From assembly GCA_902773925.1 (NCBI GenBank), contig CACYGI010000005.1, positions 62,001-126,000 on the forward strand: 64,000 nt of DNA, written 5' to 3'. This DNA comes from an uncultured Bacteroidia bacterium (GTDB lineage Bacteria; Bacteroidota; Bacteroidia; Bacteroidales; UBA932). Of the stretch, positions 1 through 8,297 are shown in pieces (positions within the stretch are counted from its first letter, which is position 1; every line of letters begins with the position of its first letter). The notes beneath the pieces were generated by a model, which made no database searches, was not told where the DNA came from, and saw nothing but the letters and a program-made list of their open reading frames with translations. A program made the translations under genes and the position numbers.

Positions 1-501
1 TGCTGCGGCAATAACAATGCAACGGAAATGAAAACACTCGTAGCTTATTTTTCCGCCACCGGTACGACTGAGGCCGTGGCACGTGACCTTGCCGAGCTAA
101 CCGGCGCAACCTTGTATGAGATCAAGCCTGAGGTAAGGTACACGGATGCAGATCTTGACTGGCGTGACCGCAATTCACGCAGTACCATTGAGATGAAGGA
201 CAAGAGTTCGCGTCCGGCCTTCGTCAAGGATCTCGAAGATGCGGATAGCTATGATGTCATCTACATCGGTTTCCCTGTATGGTGGTACACAGCTCCGACG
301 ATCATCAATTCTTTTATCGAGGCTTATGGCTTTGAAGGCAAGACGGTCATCTTTTTCGCCACCTCCGGCAGCAGTAGCATCGACAAGGCCAATAAGGAAT
401 TCGCCGCGGCCTATCCCAAGATCAACTGGAAGGCCGGCAAGACTCTCAACCGCGCTACCAAGGCCGACATCAAGGCCTGGATCGAAAGCCTGAAGCTCTA
501 G
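1..501 (+). CDS. Flavodoxin, probably a lipoprotein; 5' end outside the window
   Basis: Flavodoxin-fold protein that would bind FMN and carry electrons. The FMN phosphate loop is seen as SATGTTEAVA just after the first beta strand (KTLVAYF), followed by a PVWWYTAP segment and a TSGSSS loop typical of the family. An ATG lies at 28, but the frame is open to the left edge and reads CCGNNNATE before it. That looks like the end of a lipoprotein signal (lipobox cysteine), so the true start is likely upstream and the protein is probably membrane-anchored, as in many Bacteroidales flavodoxins. If 28 is the start, the product is a 157-aa cytosolic flavodoxin. The fold is secure; the location and redox partner are inferred. 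Confidence 0.85.
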   Translation, partial: CCGNNNATEMKTLVAYFSATGTTEAVARDLAELTGATLYEIKPEVRYTDADLDWRDRNSRSTIEMKDKSSRPAFVKDLEDADSYDVIYIGFPVWWYTAPTIINSFIEAYGFEGKTVIFFATSGSSSIDKANKEFAAAYPKINWKAGKTLNRATKADIKAWIESLKL

Positions 502-548
502 CAGACCTGACTCCCCGGATCCCGACTATCGGCTCCGGCTAATCTGTA

Positions 549-592
549 TCAACCTGAGATCACTCTGAAAAGACAAATCTCAGGTTGATTTC
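549..592 (+). terminator. Probable terminator hairpin after the flavodoxin gene
   Basis: A perfect 12-bp inverted repeat (549-560 and 577-588, arm TCAACCTGAGAT) with a 16-nt loop is followed by a short T-rich stretch. It lies about 50 nt after the flavodoxin stop. Confidence 0.55.
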
Positions 593-656
593 TTTCGTGG
601 CCTCCGCCAGCTTCCGCAGAGGCAACTGCCGACCGCTCGCTCCGCCGGTGATTATT

Positions 657-768
657 CGCCTGCAATGTAAGGTTCTAATTCACAGCCTTTTAACTGATGG
701 TCACTCCCCGTAATCGGAGGGTGATGTATGGTTAGAAGATTGAAAATCAATCGCTTACATTGCAGGCG
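657..768. repeat. 112-bp palindromic element with 15-bp terminal inverted repeats
   Basis: The ends are perfect inverted repeats: CGCCTGCAATGTAAG at 657-671 and its complement at 754-768. Inside is a weaker nested hairpin around TCACTCCCC / GGAGGGTGA. There is no coding potential. The structure suggests a MITE-like or structured intergenic element. No target-site duplication is obvious. Confidence 0.5.
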
Positions 769-777
769 CATACCCTT

Positions 778-849
778 GTCATTCTGAGCGAAGCGAAGAA
801 TCTATTCCCTGGTCGATAGATCCTTCGGCCTGCGGCCTCAGGATGACAG
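778..849. repeat. Imperfect palindromic intergenic repeat (GTCATTCTGAGCG type)
   Basis: The left half begins GTCATTCTGAGCGAAGCG. The right half, read on the minus strand, begins GTCATCCTGAGGCCGCAGG, so the two halves form an imperfect palindrome. Sequences of this form occur as interspersed repeats in many bacterial genomes. No function is visible here. Confidence 0.5.
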
Positions 850-1065
850 GGCGGGCGTAGCCGGCTGCGCGAAGCCTGGTGGAGCCGAGATAGTTACATT
901 ATTTGCTAAGCCGAAGGGCGTGCAAAAATATAACTTCGAGGCGCGAAGGCGGAGCCGGCGGTCAAAAGCGGGCACGAAAAGGCCCGATTTTGTGCCCGGA
1001 TTGAGAAATAATTCTAAGCGGGCACGGAAATGGGGGTTTCGGTGTCGGGATCGGGGAAATTTCAT

Positions 1066-1073
1066 TATCTTTG
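1066..1073 (+). promoter_or_regulatory. Promoter -7 box (TATCTTTG) for the B12 riboswitch transcript
   Basis: TATCTTTG fits the Bacteroidota TAnnTTTG element and sits just before the riboswitch. No clear TTTG -33 box is seen at the usual distance. Confidence 0.5.
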
Positions 1074-1078
1074 CGGCG

Positions 1079-1250
1079 GTTCCGGTGCCCGGAGGCCCAA
1101 GGGGTCGACGGGTGAAAAGGGAATCAGGTGAAAGGCCTGAGCAGACACCGCTGCTGTATGTCCTGTAAACTGTCCGGCATTCGAGAGTCACTGTCCTGTA
1201 GGGATGGGAAGACGCCGGGCGGGGGACGAGCCAGAAGACCTGCCGGTACC
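1079..1250 (+). promoter_or_regulatory. Cobalamin riboswitch
   Basis: Conserved blocks of the adenosylcobalamin (B12) aptamer appear in order: GGTGAAAAGGGAA at 1111-1123, a GTCACTG block at 1187-1193, a GGGAAGACG block at 1206-1214, and GAGCCAGAAGACCTGCC from 1228. The outer strands GGTTCCGG and CCGGTACC can pair as the closing P1 helix. It sits directly before the TonB receptor gene and controls the B12 uptake locus, so B12 binding should lower expression. The assignment is strong because the blocks, their order and the downstream genes all agree. Confidence 0.92.
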
Positions 1251-1292
1251 ATATGATTTTTGAAGCTTCGGGTAATAAGGCTTGATGAATTG

Positions 1293-3449
1293 ATGAACAT
1301 TCCGCACCGGCTGATCGCTGTCGCAGCAGCTCTTCTGAGCTGGCTACCACTGTCCGCACAGGACACCGTGGGCGTGTGGGGTATGCTCAAGGATTCCCTT
1401 GTGCTCGAGAGCGCCACGGTCTCGGCCAAGACCAAGGCCCAGAGGCTCCGCGAAGGCACATTTGCCGTCAGCGCAATCAACATCAGCCAGCAGGCCGCGA
1501 CGCTCCAGTCACTCTCGCGGGCGGTCGACCGCACGAGCGGCATCCGCATCAGGGAAGAAGGCGGCGTGGGAAGCGATTTCGATCTGACGATAAACGGCCT
1601 CTCGGGCAACTCGATCCGCTACTTCATCGACGGAATGCCTCTCGATGCCAAAGGCAGCGGCCTGACACTCGCCAACCTGCCTGTCAACCTCATCGAGCGC
1701 GTGGATATATATAAAGGTGTAATACCGGCGAGCCTGGGAAGCGACGCCCTGGGAGGCGCCATCAACATCATCACCAAGCGCGAGAAAAACAACTACCTCG
1801 ACTTCTCATACGGACTGGGCTCATTCCACACGCACAAGGTGGATTTGAGCGCCAGCGTAACGGGGCGCCGGAGCGGGCTGATATTCAAGCCCGTGATAAG
1901 CGTTGGCTACGCCAAGAACGACTATATAATGCACGATGTGAAAGTCCGCAACGCGGAACACACGGCATTCATCCTGACGGACCTGCCAAGATTCCACGAT
2001 GCATACCTCTCGCATTTCGCACAGATGGAAATAGGCGTCGCCGACCGCAAATGGGCGGATGCGCTGTTCGTCGCGGCATCATTTTCAAAGACAGACAAAG
2101 AGATCCAGACCGGCGCGACGCAGTCCCACGTCATAGGAATGGCAGAGCGCAAGACCAATTCCTTCAGCGTTTCGGCCCGCTACGAAAAGCAGGACCTGAT
2201 AGTCGAAGGACTGCGCGCAAGCCTGAGCGCCTCGCATACCTGGGACCATTCGCAGACCATCGACACCACCTACCGCAGGTACTACTGGGACGGCACTTAC
2301 ATAGACGGCTCGTACAGCGAAATCCGCCGTCGAGGCAAGACGCTGCGCCACTACTACAGGCCGATGACCATCGTGCGCGGCAACCTGGGCTATCGCATCG
2401 CAAGCGGTCACGAATTATCCCTCAATTACCAGCTCAACAGCATCGGCAACCGCCAGGAGGACGATGTGGATACTGATTTCGTGCCGGGCAACGACCGCCT
2501 CGCAAAGCACGTCCTCTGCCTCTCATACGACCAGAGCCTGCTGGACGGAAGGATGGACAACACATTTTTCGTCAAAGACTACATCAATCACCTCGAAGTA
2601 GGGCAGAGCGAGCTTCCGGGCACCACCGGTTCGTCCAAGGTAGAGCCGACGAGCACCCGCAGCTATCTGGGCGGAGGACTTGGCAGCCGCTACACTTTCT
2701 CGCAGCGCATCTCGGTCAAAGGCTCATTCGAGCACAGCGTCAGGCTGCCGGTATCGCGCGAGGTGCTCGGCAACGGCGCGACGGTATATCCCAACCTCGC
2801 GCTGGAGCCTGAAATCAGCAACAATGTCAATCTCGGACTGTTCGGTACGTTCGACCTGGGCGACGGGCACGCCATAAGCTATGAGGGCGGCGGATTCATC
2901 CGGCTGGTGGACAATTATATCCAGGCCACGATGTCCGAGACCGACGGAATGATGCAGTACGTCAACGTGGCTGCCGTTCACGTTATGGGCGTCGAAGCAG
3001 AAGTGCGATACGACTGGGCGGGCCGCCTGCACGCCGCGGTCAATGCCAGCTACGACGACAGCCGCGACAGGCGCAAATATACCCAGTCGGGCGACATTTC
3101 CGTGACTTATTTGAACCGCACGCCCAACCGGCCCTGGACCTGGTGCAATGCGGAAGTCTCATACACGTTCAACAACGTGATTATCCCGGGCAGCCGGCTG
3201 CGGCTGATGATGGACCACCAGTGGGTACACTGGTTCTACCTGACCTGGGAGGCATACGGTTACCCGGGGAGCAAATCCCGAGTTCCGACGCAAAACATAA
3301 CCGGCGCCTCGCTGCTCTACTCCTGGCACGGCAGCCGCTACAACATTTCGCTGGAATGCTCCAACCTCTTCGACACACTTGCTTTTGACAACTATATGCT
3401 CCAAAAGCCCGGCAGGGCTTTCTACCTCAAGTTCAGATTATTCTTATAA
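1293..3449 (+). CDS. TonB-dependent outer-membrane receptor, BtuB-like (cobalamin uptake)
   Basis: A 718-aa outer-membrane receptor. A signal peptide ending LPLSAQ is followed by a plug domain (about residues 40-160, with ESATVSA, SGIRIREEGG, YFIDGMPLD and ALGGAINIITKRE) and a C-terminal beta-barrel ending in an aromatic residue (FRLFL). It takes up its ligand with TonB energy. The substrate is inferred as cobalamin because the gene lies directly behind a cobalamin riboswitch and ahead of B12 synthesis and import genes. ATG 1293 is preferred over an upstream TTG at 1260, because the signal peptide begins there. There is no N-terminal carboxypeptidase-like domain, so it is not a SusC type. Confidence 0.88.
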   Translation: MNIPHRLIAVAAALLSWLPLSAQDTVGVWGMLKDSLVLESATVSAKTKAQRLREGTFAVSAINISQQAATLQSLSRAVDRTSGIRIREEGGVGSDFDLTINGLSGNSIRYFIDGMPLDAKGSGLTLANLPVNLIERVDIYKGVIPASLGSDALGGAINIITKREKNNYLDFSYGLGSFHTHKVDLSASVTGRRSGLIFKPVISVGYAKNDYIMHDVKVRNAEHTAFILTDLPRFHDAYLSHFAQMEIGVADRKWADALFVAASFSKTDKEIQTGATQSHVIGMAERKTNSFSVSARYEKQDLIVEGLRASLSASHTWDHSQTIDTTYRRYYWDGTYIDGSYSEIRRRGKTLRHYYRPMTIVRGNLGYRIASGHELSLNYQLNSIGNRQEDDVDTDFVPGNDRLAKHVLCLSYDQSLLDGRMDNTFFVKDYINHLEVGQSELPGTTGSSKVEPTSTRSYLGGGLGSRYTFSQRISVKGSFEHSVRLPVSREVLGNGATVYPNLALEPEISNNVNLGLFGTFDLGDGHAISYEGGGFIRLVDNYIQATMSETDGMMQYVNVAAVHVMGVEAEVRYDWAGRLHAAVNASYDDSRDRRKYTQSGDISVTYLNRTPNRPWTWCNAEVSYTFNNVIIPGSRLRLMMDHQWVHWFYLTWEAYGYPGSKSRVPTQNITGASLLYSWHGSRYNISLECSNLFDTLAFDNYMLQKPGRAFYLKFRLFL

Positions 3450-3469
3450 AAATTTAAAACCAAACAATT

Positions 3470-4789
3470 ATGAAATCTCTCAAAAAATTCCTTTTCGTTC
3501 TGACCGTCGCTCTCGTTTCGATGGTCTCGATGGCTGTAAGCTGCGAAAAACCCGAACCCGAACCGGATCCGATCGTGGTCAAGGACTACAATTTCGACCT
3601 GTACGTCTGCGCAGTCAAGCACGGCGGAATGTCCCAGAACAAGAACGGTACTTATGTCCGCAGCGTCACTGACCTGAGCGCCGAAGCTCCGATGATCGAC
3701 TTCACCGGAAAGGGAATCGACATCACCCAGGACTACACGCTCGAGAGCATCACCAAGGGCGCATACTACTATCAGGTGCCCCAGAAAGCGACGGGTGGAT
3801 TCGTCAAGTTCCATATCGAGCGCAACGCAGCCGGTATCGAGTTCATAGTCGAAGACGCCGAGGTTCCCTTCAAGGACAATGTCTATTCGGCGCGCAAATA
3901 CACCCACGCGTGGATTGACGGCGGCAAGACACTGGTCGTCATCGGCACCAAGGACAAGGCCACCAAGATCATCTGGTCCAAGCTCAACGAATCTGATATG
4001 CAGATCCAGAGCGAAGGCACCTTCGACATCGCTATGCCCGAAGGCTTCAACGCATTCTCGACGACCGGTCTGCTGACCTACCGTCAGAGCGACGGCAAGC
4101 TCTACTACTTCTATCTGGTCAAGCCCGCTTCGGGCCAGAGCGAGGCCGCCACTTCAGTGACCTACATCGCCATCATCAACCCCGCTACGATGGCCATCGA
4201 ATCCACCACCGCCGTTCCGACCGACATAATGGAAGAGACCGCCGGCAGCGCATACGGCGAGCTGATGCAGAGCATGATAATGTACGACGAGCAGGACAAC
4301 CTCTACGTGGCCGGCCTCAAGACCGTTGACGGAAAGGAAATGGGCATCCTGCGCCGCATCAAGAAGGGCGAAAAGACCTTCGACTCCGCCTGGAACGGCT
4401 TCCCCGACCCCGAAGGCAAACTGCTGACCATCCAGTACCTCGGCGGCGGCAAGGCACTCTGCTACTCCCGCGACGAGGCCCTCGGCACCAAGATCGACAG
4501 CAAGAGCCACTTCTATTCGATCATCGACCTGGCATCCTGCACGCGCGAGCGCGTCAAATATAACGGTGCAGATCTCCCGTACTGCGGCGGCCGCTTCTCG
4601 CAGCGCAGCGTCGTGGTCAACGGCAAGGCCTACATCGGCATAGGCGGTGAAGTCGAAGAGGCAGGCGTCGAGCAGCCCAATCCGGCCATCTACATCTACG
4701 ATTGCAAGACCGGCGCGGTCGAAAAGGGCGCAGAGCTCTCCAAGGGCTTCTGCTTCGATATCATCCGCGCAATGGACGTGCTCGAATAA
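3470..4789 (+). CDS. Surface lipoprotein, DUF4374-like
   Basis: A 439-aa lipoprotein with a basic, hydrophobic signal and lipobox ending MAVSC, followed by a proline/glutamate-rich spacer (EKPEPEPDP). This pattern is typical of exported Bacteroidota lipoproteins. The body has repeated beta-rich segments (DGKLYYFY, NLYVAGLK, KAYIGIGGEV, AIYIYD), consistent with a beta-propeller and with DUF4374 proteins that accompany TonB receptors. It lies 20 nt after the receptor gene, so it is probably a ligand-capturing surface partner, here for cobalamin or a related corrinoid. It does not visibly match BtuG itself. The DUF4374 label is from memory of family features, not a search. Confidence 0.7.
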   Translation: MKSLKKFLFVLTVALVSMVSMAVSCEKPEPEPDPIVVKDYNFDLYVCAVKHGGMSQNKNGTYVRSVTDLSAEAPMIDFTGKGIDITQDYTLESITKGAYYYQVPQKATGGFVKFHIERNAAGIEFIVEDAEVPFKDNVYSARKYTHAWIDGGKTLVVIGTKDKATKIIWSKLNESDMQIQSEGTFDIAMPEGFNAFSTTGLLTYRQSDGKLYYFYLVKPASGQSEAATSVTYIAIINPATMAIESTTAVPTDIMEETAGSAYGELMQSMIMYDEQDNLYVAGLKTVDGKEMGILRRIKKGEKTFDSAWNGFPDPEGKLLTIQYLGGGKALCYSRDEALGTKIDSKSHFYSIIDLASCTRERVKYNGADLPYCGGRFSQRSVVVNGKAYIGIGGEVEEAGVEQPNPAIYIYDCKTGAVEKGAELSKGFCFDIIRAMDVLE

Positions 4790-4808
4790 GGAGTCAGTCT
4801 AAATTTCC

Positions 4809-4816
4809 TATATTTG
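4809..4816 (+). promoter_or_regulatory. Possible internal promoter -7 box (TATATTTG) before cbiA
   Basis: TATATTTG matches TAnnTTTG and lies 16 nt before the cbiA ATG, which would give a very short leader. No TTTG -33 box is seen. It could give the synthesis/import genes their own transcript in addition to riboswitch read-through. Confidence 0.45.
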
Positions 4817-4831
4817 CCTGACAATTACCGT

Positions 4832-6139
4832 ATGAAGCCGCAATTCCTCATAGGTGCGATGCACTCGGGAAGTGGAAAATCCACTTTCACAATGGGGATT
4901 TTGCGGCTTCTGCACGCCCGGGGCCTGGCCGTCCAGCCGTTCAAATGCGGCCCTGACTACATCGATACGCAGTTCCACCGCGCAGCCTGCGGCCGTCAGT
5001 CGATCAATCTCGACACCTGGTTGGCAAGCGAGAGCCATCTGCGCGAACTCTATGGCCGCTACGGAGCGGATGCCGATGCGTGCGTGGTCGAGGGCGTGAT
5101 GGGCCTCTGCGACGGTTTCGACCGGATCAAAGGCAGCAGCGCGGAGATTGCCGGCCTGCTGGGCATACCCGTCATCCTCGTCGTTGCCGCTCCCTCGTTG
5201 GGATATACTCTTGCGGCGCTGCTTCACGGCCTGAAGAGCTTCTGCCCGCAGGTCAATATCGCGGGCGTTGTCTTCAACAAAGTCTCCGGCGCAACCCACG
5301 AGGCGCTGCTGCATTCGGCCTGCGAAGATGCAGGCCTGCGCTGCTACGGCTGCCTACCGCGATGCGCCGAAATGGAGATTCCCTCGCGGCATCTCGGCCT
5401 TACCCTTGCTTCGCGCGAGGCTATGGATGCCTGGGCTGACCGGGCGGCCGGACTGCTGCGCGAAGGCGTGGATATCGACCGGCTGCTCGCGGACGTCGCG
5501 CTGGAGGGGCCGAAGGCTCCCGGCAATGGCGGCAGGAACGCGACGCCGGGCAACCTTAAGATCGCCGTAGCCCGCGACGAGGCATTCAATTTCATCTATG
5601 CCTCCAATATCGACAGTCTCTCCAAAGTTGGGCAGGTGAGTTACTTCAGCCCGCTTGCCGGCGACGATCTGCCGCAGGCGGATATGCTTTATCTGCCGGG
5701 CGGCTATCCCGAGCTCTACGCGCCGCAGCTTGCGGCAAATAAGACTCTCCGGAAGCAGATCCGTGACTTTGCCGGGGCGGGCGGCCGGATTTTCGCCGAA
5801 TGCGGCGGAATGATATACCTCGGCCAGAGCATAGAGGGCATTGAGGGTGGCCCGCAAGTGATGTGCGGCGTGCTGCCGATAAAAGCCACGATGCAGGGCG
5901 CGCGGCTTCACCTGGGCTACCGCAGGTTCGCTGACCGCGCGGGACGCGAATGGAGGGGCCACGAATTCCATTATTCGAAGGTCGAAGAACTAGCGGCCAT
6001 AATCTCTGCAGCGAAGCTCTACAACGCCCGGGGCGAGGCGGTCGAGACCCCGATTTATCGTTATCGAAACGTAATAGCCGGATATACCCATCTCTACTGG
6101 GGCGCGTCCGGCATTCAAAGTCTATGGGACAACCTATGA
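4832..6139 (+). CDS. cbiA: Cobyrinate a,c-diamide synthase
   Basis: A 435-aa glutamine-dependent amidating enzyme of corrin-ring synthesis that converts cobyrinate to its a,c-diamide using ATP and glutamine. The N-terminal domain has the P-loop GAMHSGSGKST and the VVEGVMGLCDG segment. The C-terminal class I glutamine amidotransferase-like domain has LYLPGGYPE and the nucleophile region AECGGMIYLG, with the YTHLYW end region. ATG 4832 is used; an upstream TTG at 4814 falls inside a promoter box. The stop overlaps the next gene by ATGA, coupling it to the importer. No other corrin-ring gene is in view, so the cell may amidate imported intermediates or keep the rest elsewhere. Confidence 0.9.
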   Translation: MKPQFLIGAMHSGSGKSTFTMGILRLLHARGLAVQPFKCGPDYIDTQFHRAACGRQSINLDTWLASESHLRELYGRYGADADACVVEGVMGLCDGFDRIKGSSAEIAGLLGIPVILVVAAPSLGYTLAALLHGLKSFCPQVNIAGVVFNKVSGATHEALLHSACEDAGLRCYGCLPRCAEMEIPSRHLGLTLASREAMDAWADRAAGLLREGVDIDRLLADVALEGPKAPGNGGRNATPGNLKIAVARDEAFNFIYASNIDSLSKVGQVSYFSPLAGDDLPQADMLYLPGGYPELYAPQLAANKTLRKQIRDFAGAGGRIFAECGGMIYLGQSIEGIEGGPQVMCGVLPIKATMQGARLHLGYRRFADRAGREWRGHEFHYSKVEELAAIISAAKLYNARGEAVETPIYRYRNVIAGYTHLYWGASGIQSLWDNL

Positions 6140-7266
6140 AAAGAAGTCTGATATTGATTGTCTCGGCGGCTCTGCTGCTGACTGCCTGCCGTCATAATGG
6201 GGCGGTGCACACTGCCATCAGCGGCGGCGAAGGGATGAGCCAGCCAAGGTACGCGAGCGGATTCAGCGTCAGCTATACTGAGGACGGGTGCCTGCTGGAT
6301 GTGCAGGATCCGCTTCGCGAACACGCTGAGCAGTTTCATTTCTTCCTCGTGCCGCGTGGCAGCAAGGGTGTACAGGTACCTGAGGGCTACACGAAGATAG
6401 AGGTCCCGGTGCGCCGGCTCATCTGCATGACTTCGCTTCAGCTGTCCAACTTTATCTGCCTTGACGAACTTGACCGCGTGGCCGGGGTGACCAGCACGAG
6501 GCATCTTTTCAACGAAGAAATGAAGGCCCGCCTGGCGGATGGACGTGCCCGCAAGATAGGCATCGAGGGCAATTTCGACAGCGAGGTGATCCTGGCGATG
6601 GAGCCCGACGTGATCCTGATCTCGCCCTTCAAGCGCGGCGGCTACGAGGCCCTGCGGGGAGTGGGGATTCCCCTGATCCCGCATCTGGGCTATCAGGAGA
6701 TGACTCCGCTGGGCCAGGCCGAATGGATCAAGTTCGTGGGCCTGCTGACCTGCGAGGAGGAGAAGGCCTGTCGCATTTTCGACGGGATCGAGGCCCGTTA
6801 CAATGACCTCAAGGCCCTGACGGCTGATGTCACCGAGCGACCGGTCGTGCTGAGCGGCGAACTGCACGGCGGCAACTGGTACGTCGGCGGCGGCCGCAGC
6901 TTCCTCGCGCAGATTTTCCGCGATGCGGGCGGCGAATATTTCCTGCCCGAAGACCAGAGCTCCGGCGGGATGAACCTCGATTTCGAGACGGTCTATAGCA
7001 AGACGGCCGATGCCCGTTACTGGCGGATCGTCAACAGTTATAACGGCACTTTCAGCTACGATGCGCTGAAGGCCGAAGATGCGCGCTACGCTGACCTGGG
7101 CGCATTCAAGAACAAGGGCGTCATCTACTGCAATATGCGGGAGAAGCCCTTCTACGAGAATATGCCGGTCCAGCCGGACGTGGTGCTCTCGGATATGATC
7201 CACATCCTGCATCCCGAGCTGATGAGCGCAGATTATCAACCCGTATTTTACGAACTGCTGCGATGA
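6136..7266 (+). CDS. btuF: Cobalamin ABC transporter substrate-binding lipoprotein (BtuF-like)
   Basis: A 376-aa periplasmic binding protein of the helical-backbone (PF01497) type. The signal ends in a lipobox LLLTAC. Family segments include RRLICMTSLQLSNFICLDELDRVAGV, which is an N-terminal lobe pattern, and EPDVILISPF before the linking helix. ATG 6136 overlaps the cbiA stop (ATGA), and its own stop overlaps the permease start in the same way. Context makes cobalamin the likely ligand, although this fold also binds iron-siderophores and haem. An alternative ATG at 6124 would add only four residues. Confidence 0.85.
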   Translation: MKRSLILIVSAALLLTACRHNGAVHTAISGGEGMSQPRYASGFSVSYTEDGCLLDVQDPLREHAEQFHFFLVPRGSKGVQVPEGYTKIEVPVRRLICMTSLQLSNFICLDELDRVAGVTSTRHLFNEEMKARLADGRARKIGIEGNFDSEVILAMEPDVILISPFKRGGYEALRGVGIPLIPHLGYQEMTPLGQAEWIKFVGLLTCEEEKACRIFDGIEARYNDLKALTADVTERPVVLSGELHGGNWYVGGGRSFLAQIFRDAGGEYFLPEDQSSGGMNLDFETVYSKTADARYWRIVNSYNGTFSYDALKAEDARYADLGAFKNKGVIYCNMREKPFYENMPVQPDVVLSDMIHILHPELMSADYQPVFYELLR

Positions 7267-8297
7267 AACGTACGGTCACCGTCGGAATGATACTGCTGGG
7301 CGTGTCGATCCTCGTCCTGTTCCTGCTCAACCTGCTGCTGGGCTCGGTCTCAGTGCCGGCTTCGCAGGTCTTCAGTATCCTTTTCGGAGGCGAAAGCGAT
7401 GCCATCGGGCAGAATATCGTCCTCAAATCCCGTTTCCCGCAGGCGCTCACGGCACTTGTGGCGGGCGCAGGACTGTCCGTTGCAGGTCTTCAGATGCAGA
7501 CCGTGTTCCGCAACCCCCTGGCGGGTCCTTCGGTGCTCGGAGTGAGTTCGGGGGCGAGTCTCGGAGTGGCTTTCGTCGTGCTGCTCTCGGGCCGTCTGGG
7601 AGGTGTTGCCTTGAGCCGCCTCGGATATATGGGCGAATTTGCGATGACCGTGGCGGCCATCGTCGGCGCGCTGGCCATAATGGCGCTGATAGTCTATGTG
7701 GCCCGCAAAGTGCGGGGCAATGTCACGCTGCTCATCATCGGCGTGATGATAGGTTACGTGGCCACGGCCATCATCGGAGTGTTGAAATTCTTCAGCGCCG
7801 AGGAGGACGTGCGTGCCTACGTGGTCTGGGGCCTGGGCAGTTTCGCCCGCGTCTCGGGCGGCCAGGTGATGACATTCGTCGTGATAATGGCCATCCTGCT
7901 GCCACTGTCGTTTCTGCTGGTCAAGACGCTCAACCTGCTCCTGCTGGGCGACGGTTATGCCCGCAACCTGGGTCTGAACGTCTCACGCGCGCGGCTCTGG
8001 GTCATCATTTGCGCAGGCGTGCTGGTGGCGGTGGTGACGGCTTATTGCGGTCCCATCTCGTTCCTCGGCCTGGCCGTGCCGCATCTTTGCAGGGGTATTT
8101 TCCGCACTTCGGACCATCGTGTGCTGATGCCTGCATCGCTGCTGGCCGGGGCTTCGCTGGCCCTGCTTTGCAATCTCATTGCGCGTCTGCCGGGATTTGA
8201 AGGCGCGCTGCCTGTCAATTCGGTAACGGCTCTGATCGGCGCACCGGTCGTGGCCGTGGTGCTCTTCCGGCGCCGTAAGGAGGATAACGCAGAATGA
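7263..8297 (+). CDS. btuC: Cobalamin ABC transporter permease (BtuC/FecCD family)
   Basis: A 344-aa inner-membrane permease of the FecCD family with about ten hydrophobic segments. Recognisable signatures are LTALVAGAGLSVAGLQMQ, FRNPLAGPSVLGVSSGASLG, and near the end GPISFLGLAVPHLCR. These match the B12 and siderophore permeases. It is translationally coupled (ATGA) to the binding protein before it and the ATPase after it, so the three form one importer. Substrate choice rests on the riboswitch-controlled neighbours. Confidence 0.9.
   Translation: MKRTVTVGMILLGVSILVLFLLNLLLGSVSVPASQVFSILFGGESDAIGQNIVLKSRFPQALTALVAGAGLSVAGLQMQTVFRNPLAGPSVLGVSSGASLGVAFVVLLSGRLGGVALSRLGYMGEFAMTVAAIVGALAIMALIVYVARKVRGNVTLLIIGVMIGYVATAIIGVLKFFSAEEDVRAYVVWGLGSFARVSGGQVMTFVVIMAILLPLSFLLVKTLNLLLLGDGYARNLGLNVSRARLWVIICAGVLVAVVTAYCGPISFLGLAVPHLCRGIFRTSDHRVLMPASLLAGASLALLCNLIARLPGFEGALPVNSVTALIGAPVVAVVLFRRRKEDNAE

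Noticed and set aside
838..1359. Long minus-strand ORF opposite the riboswitch
   Set aside because: It reads against the clear cobalamin riboswitch and the start of the receptor gene, and has no domain or sensible composition.
6115..7239. 374-aa minus-strand ORF opposite the btuF-like gene
   Set aside because: A shadow of a GC-rich gene; the plus strand has lipobox, family motifs and coupled neighbours.
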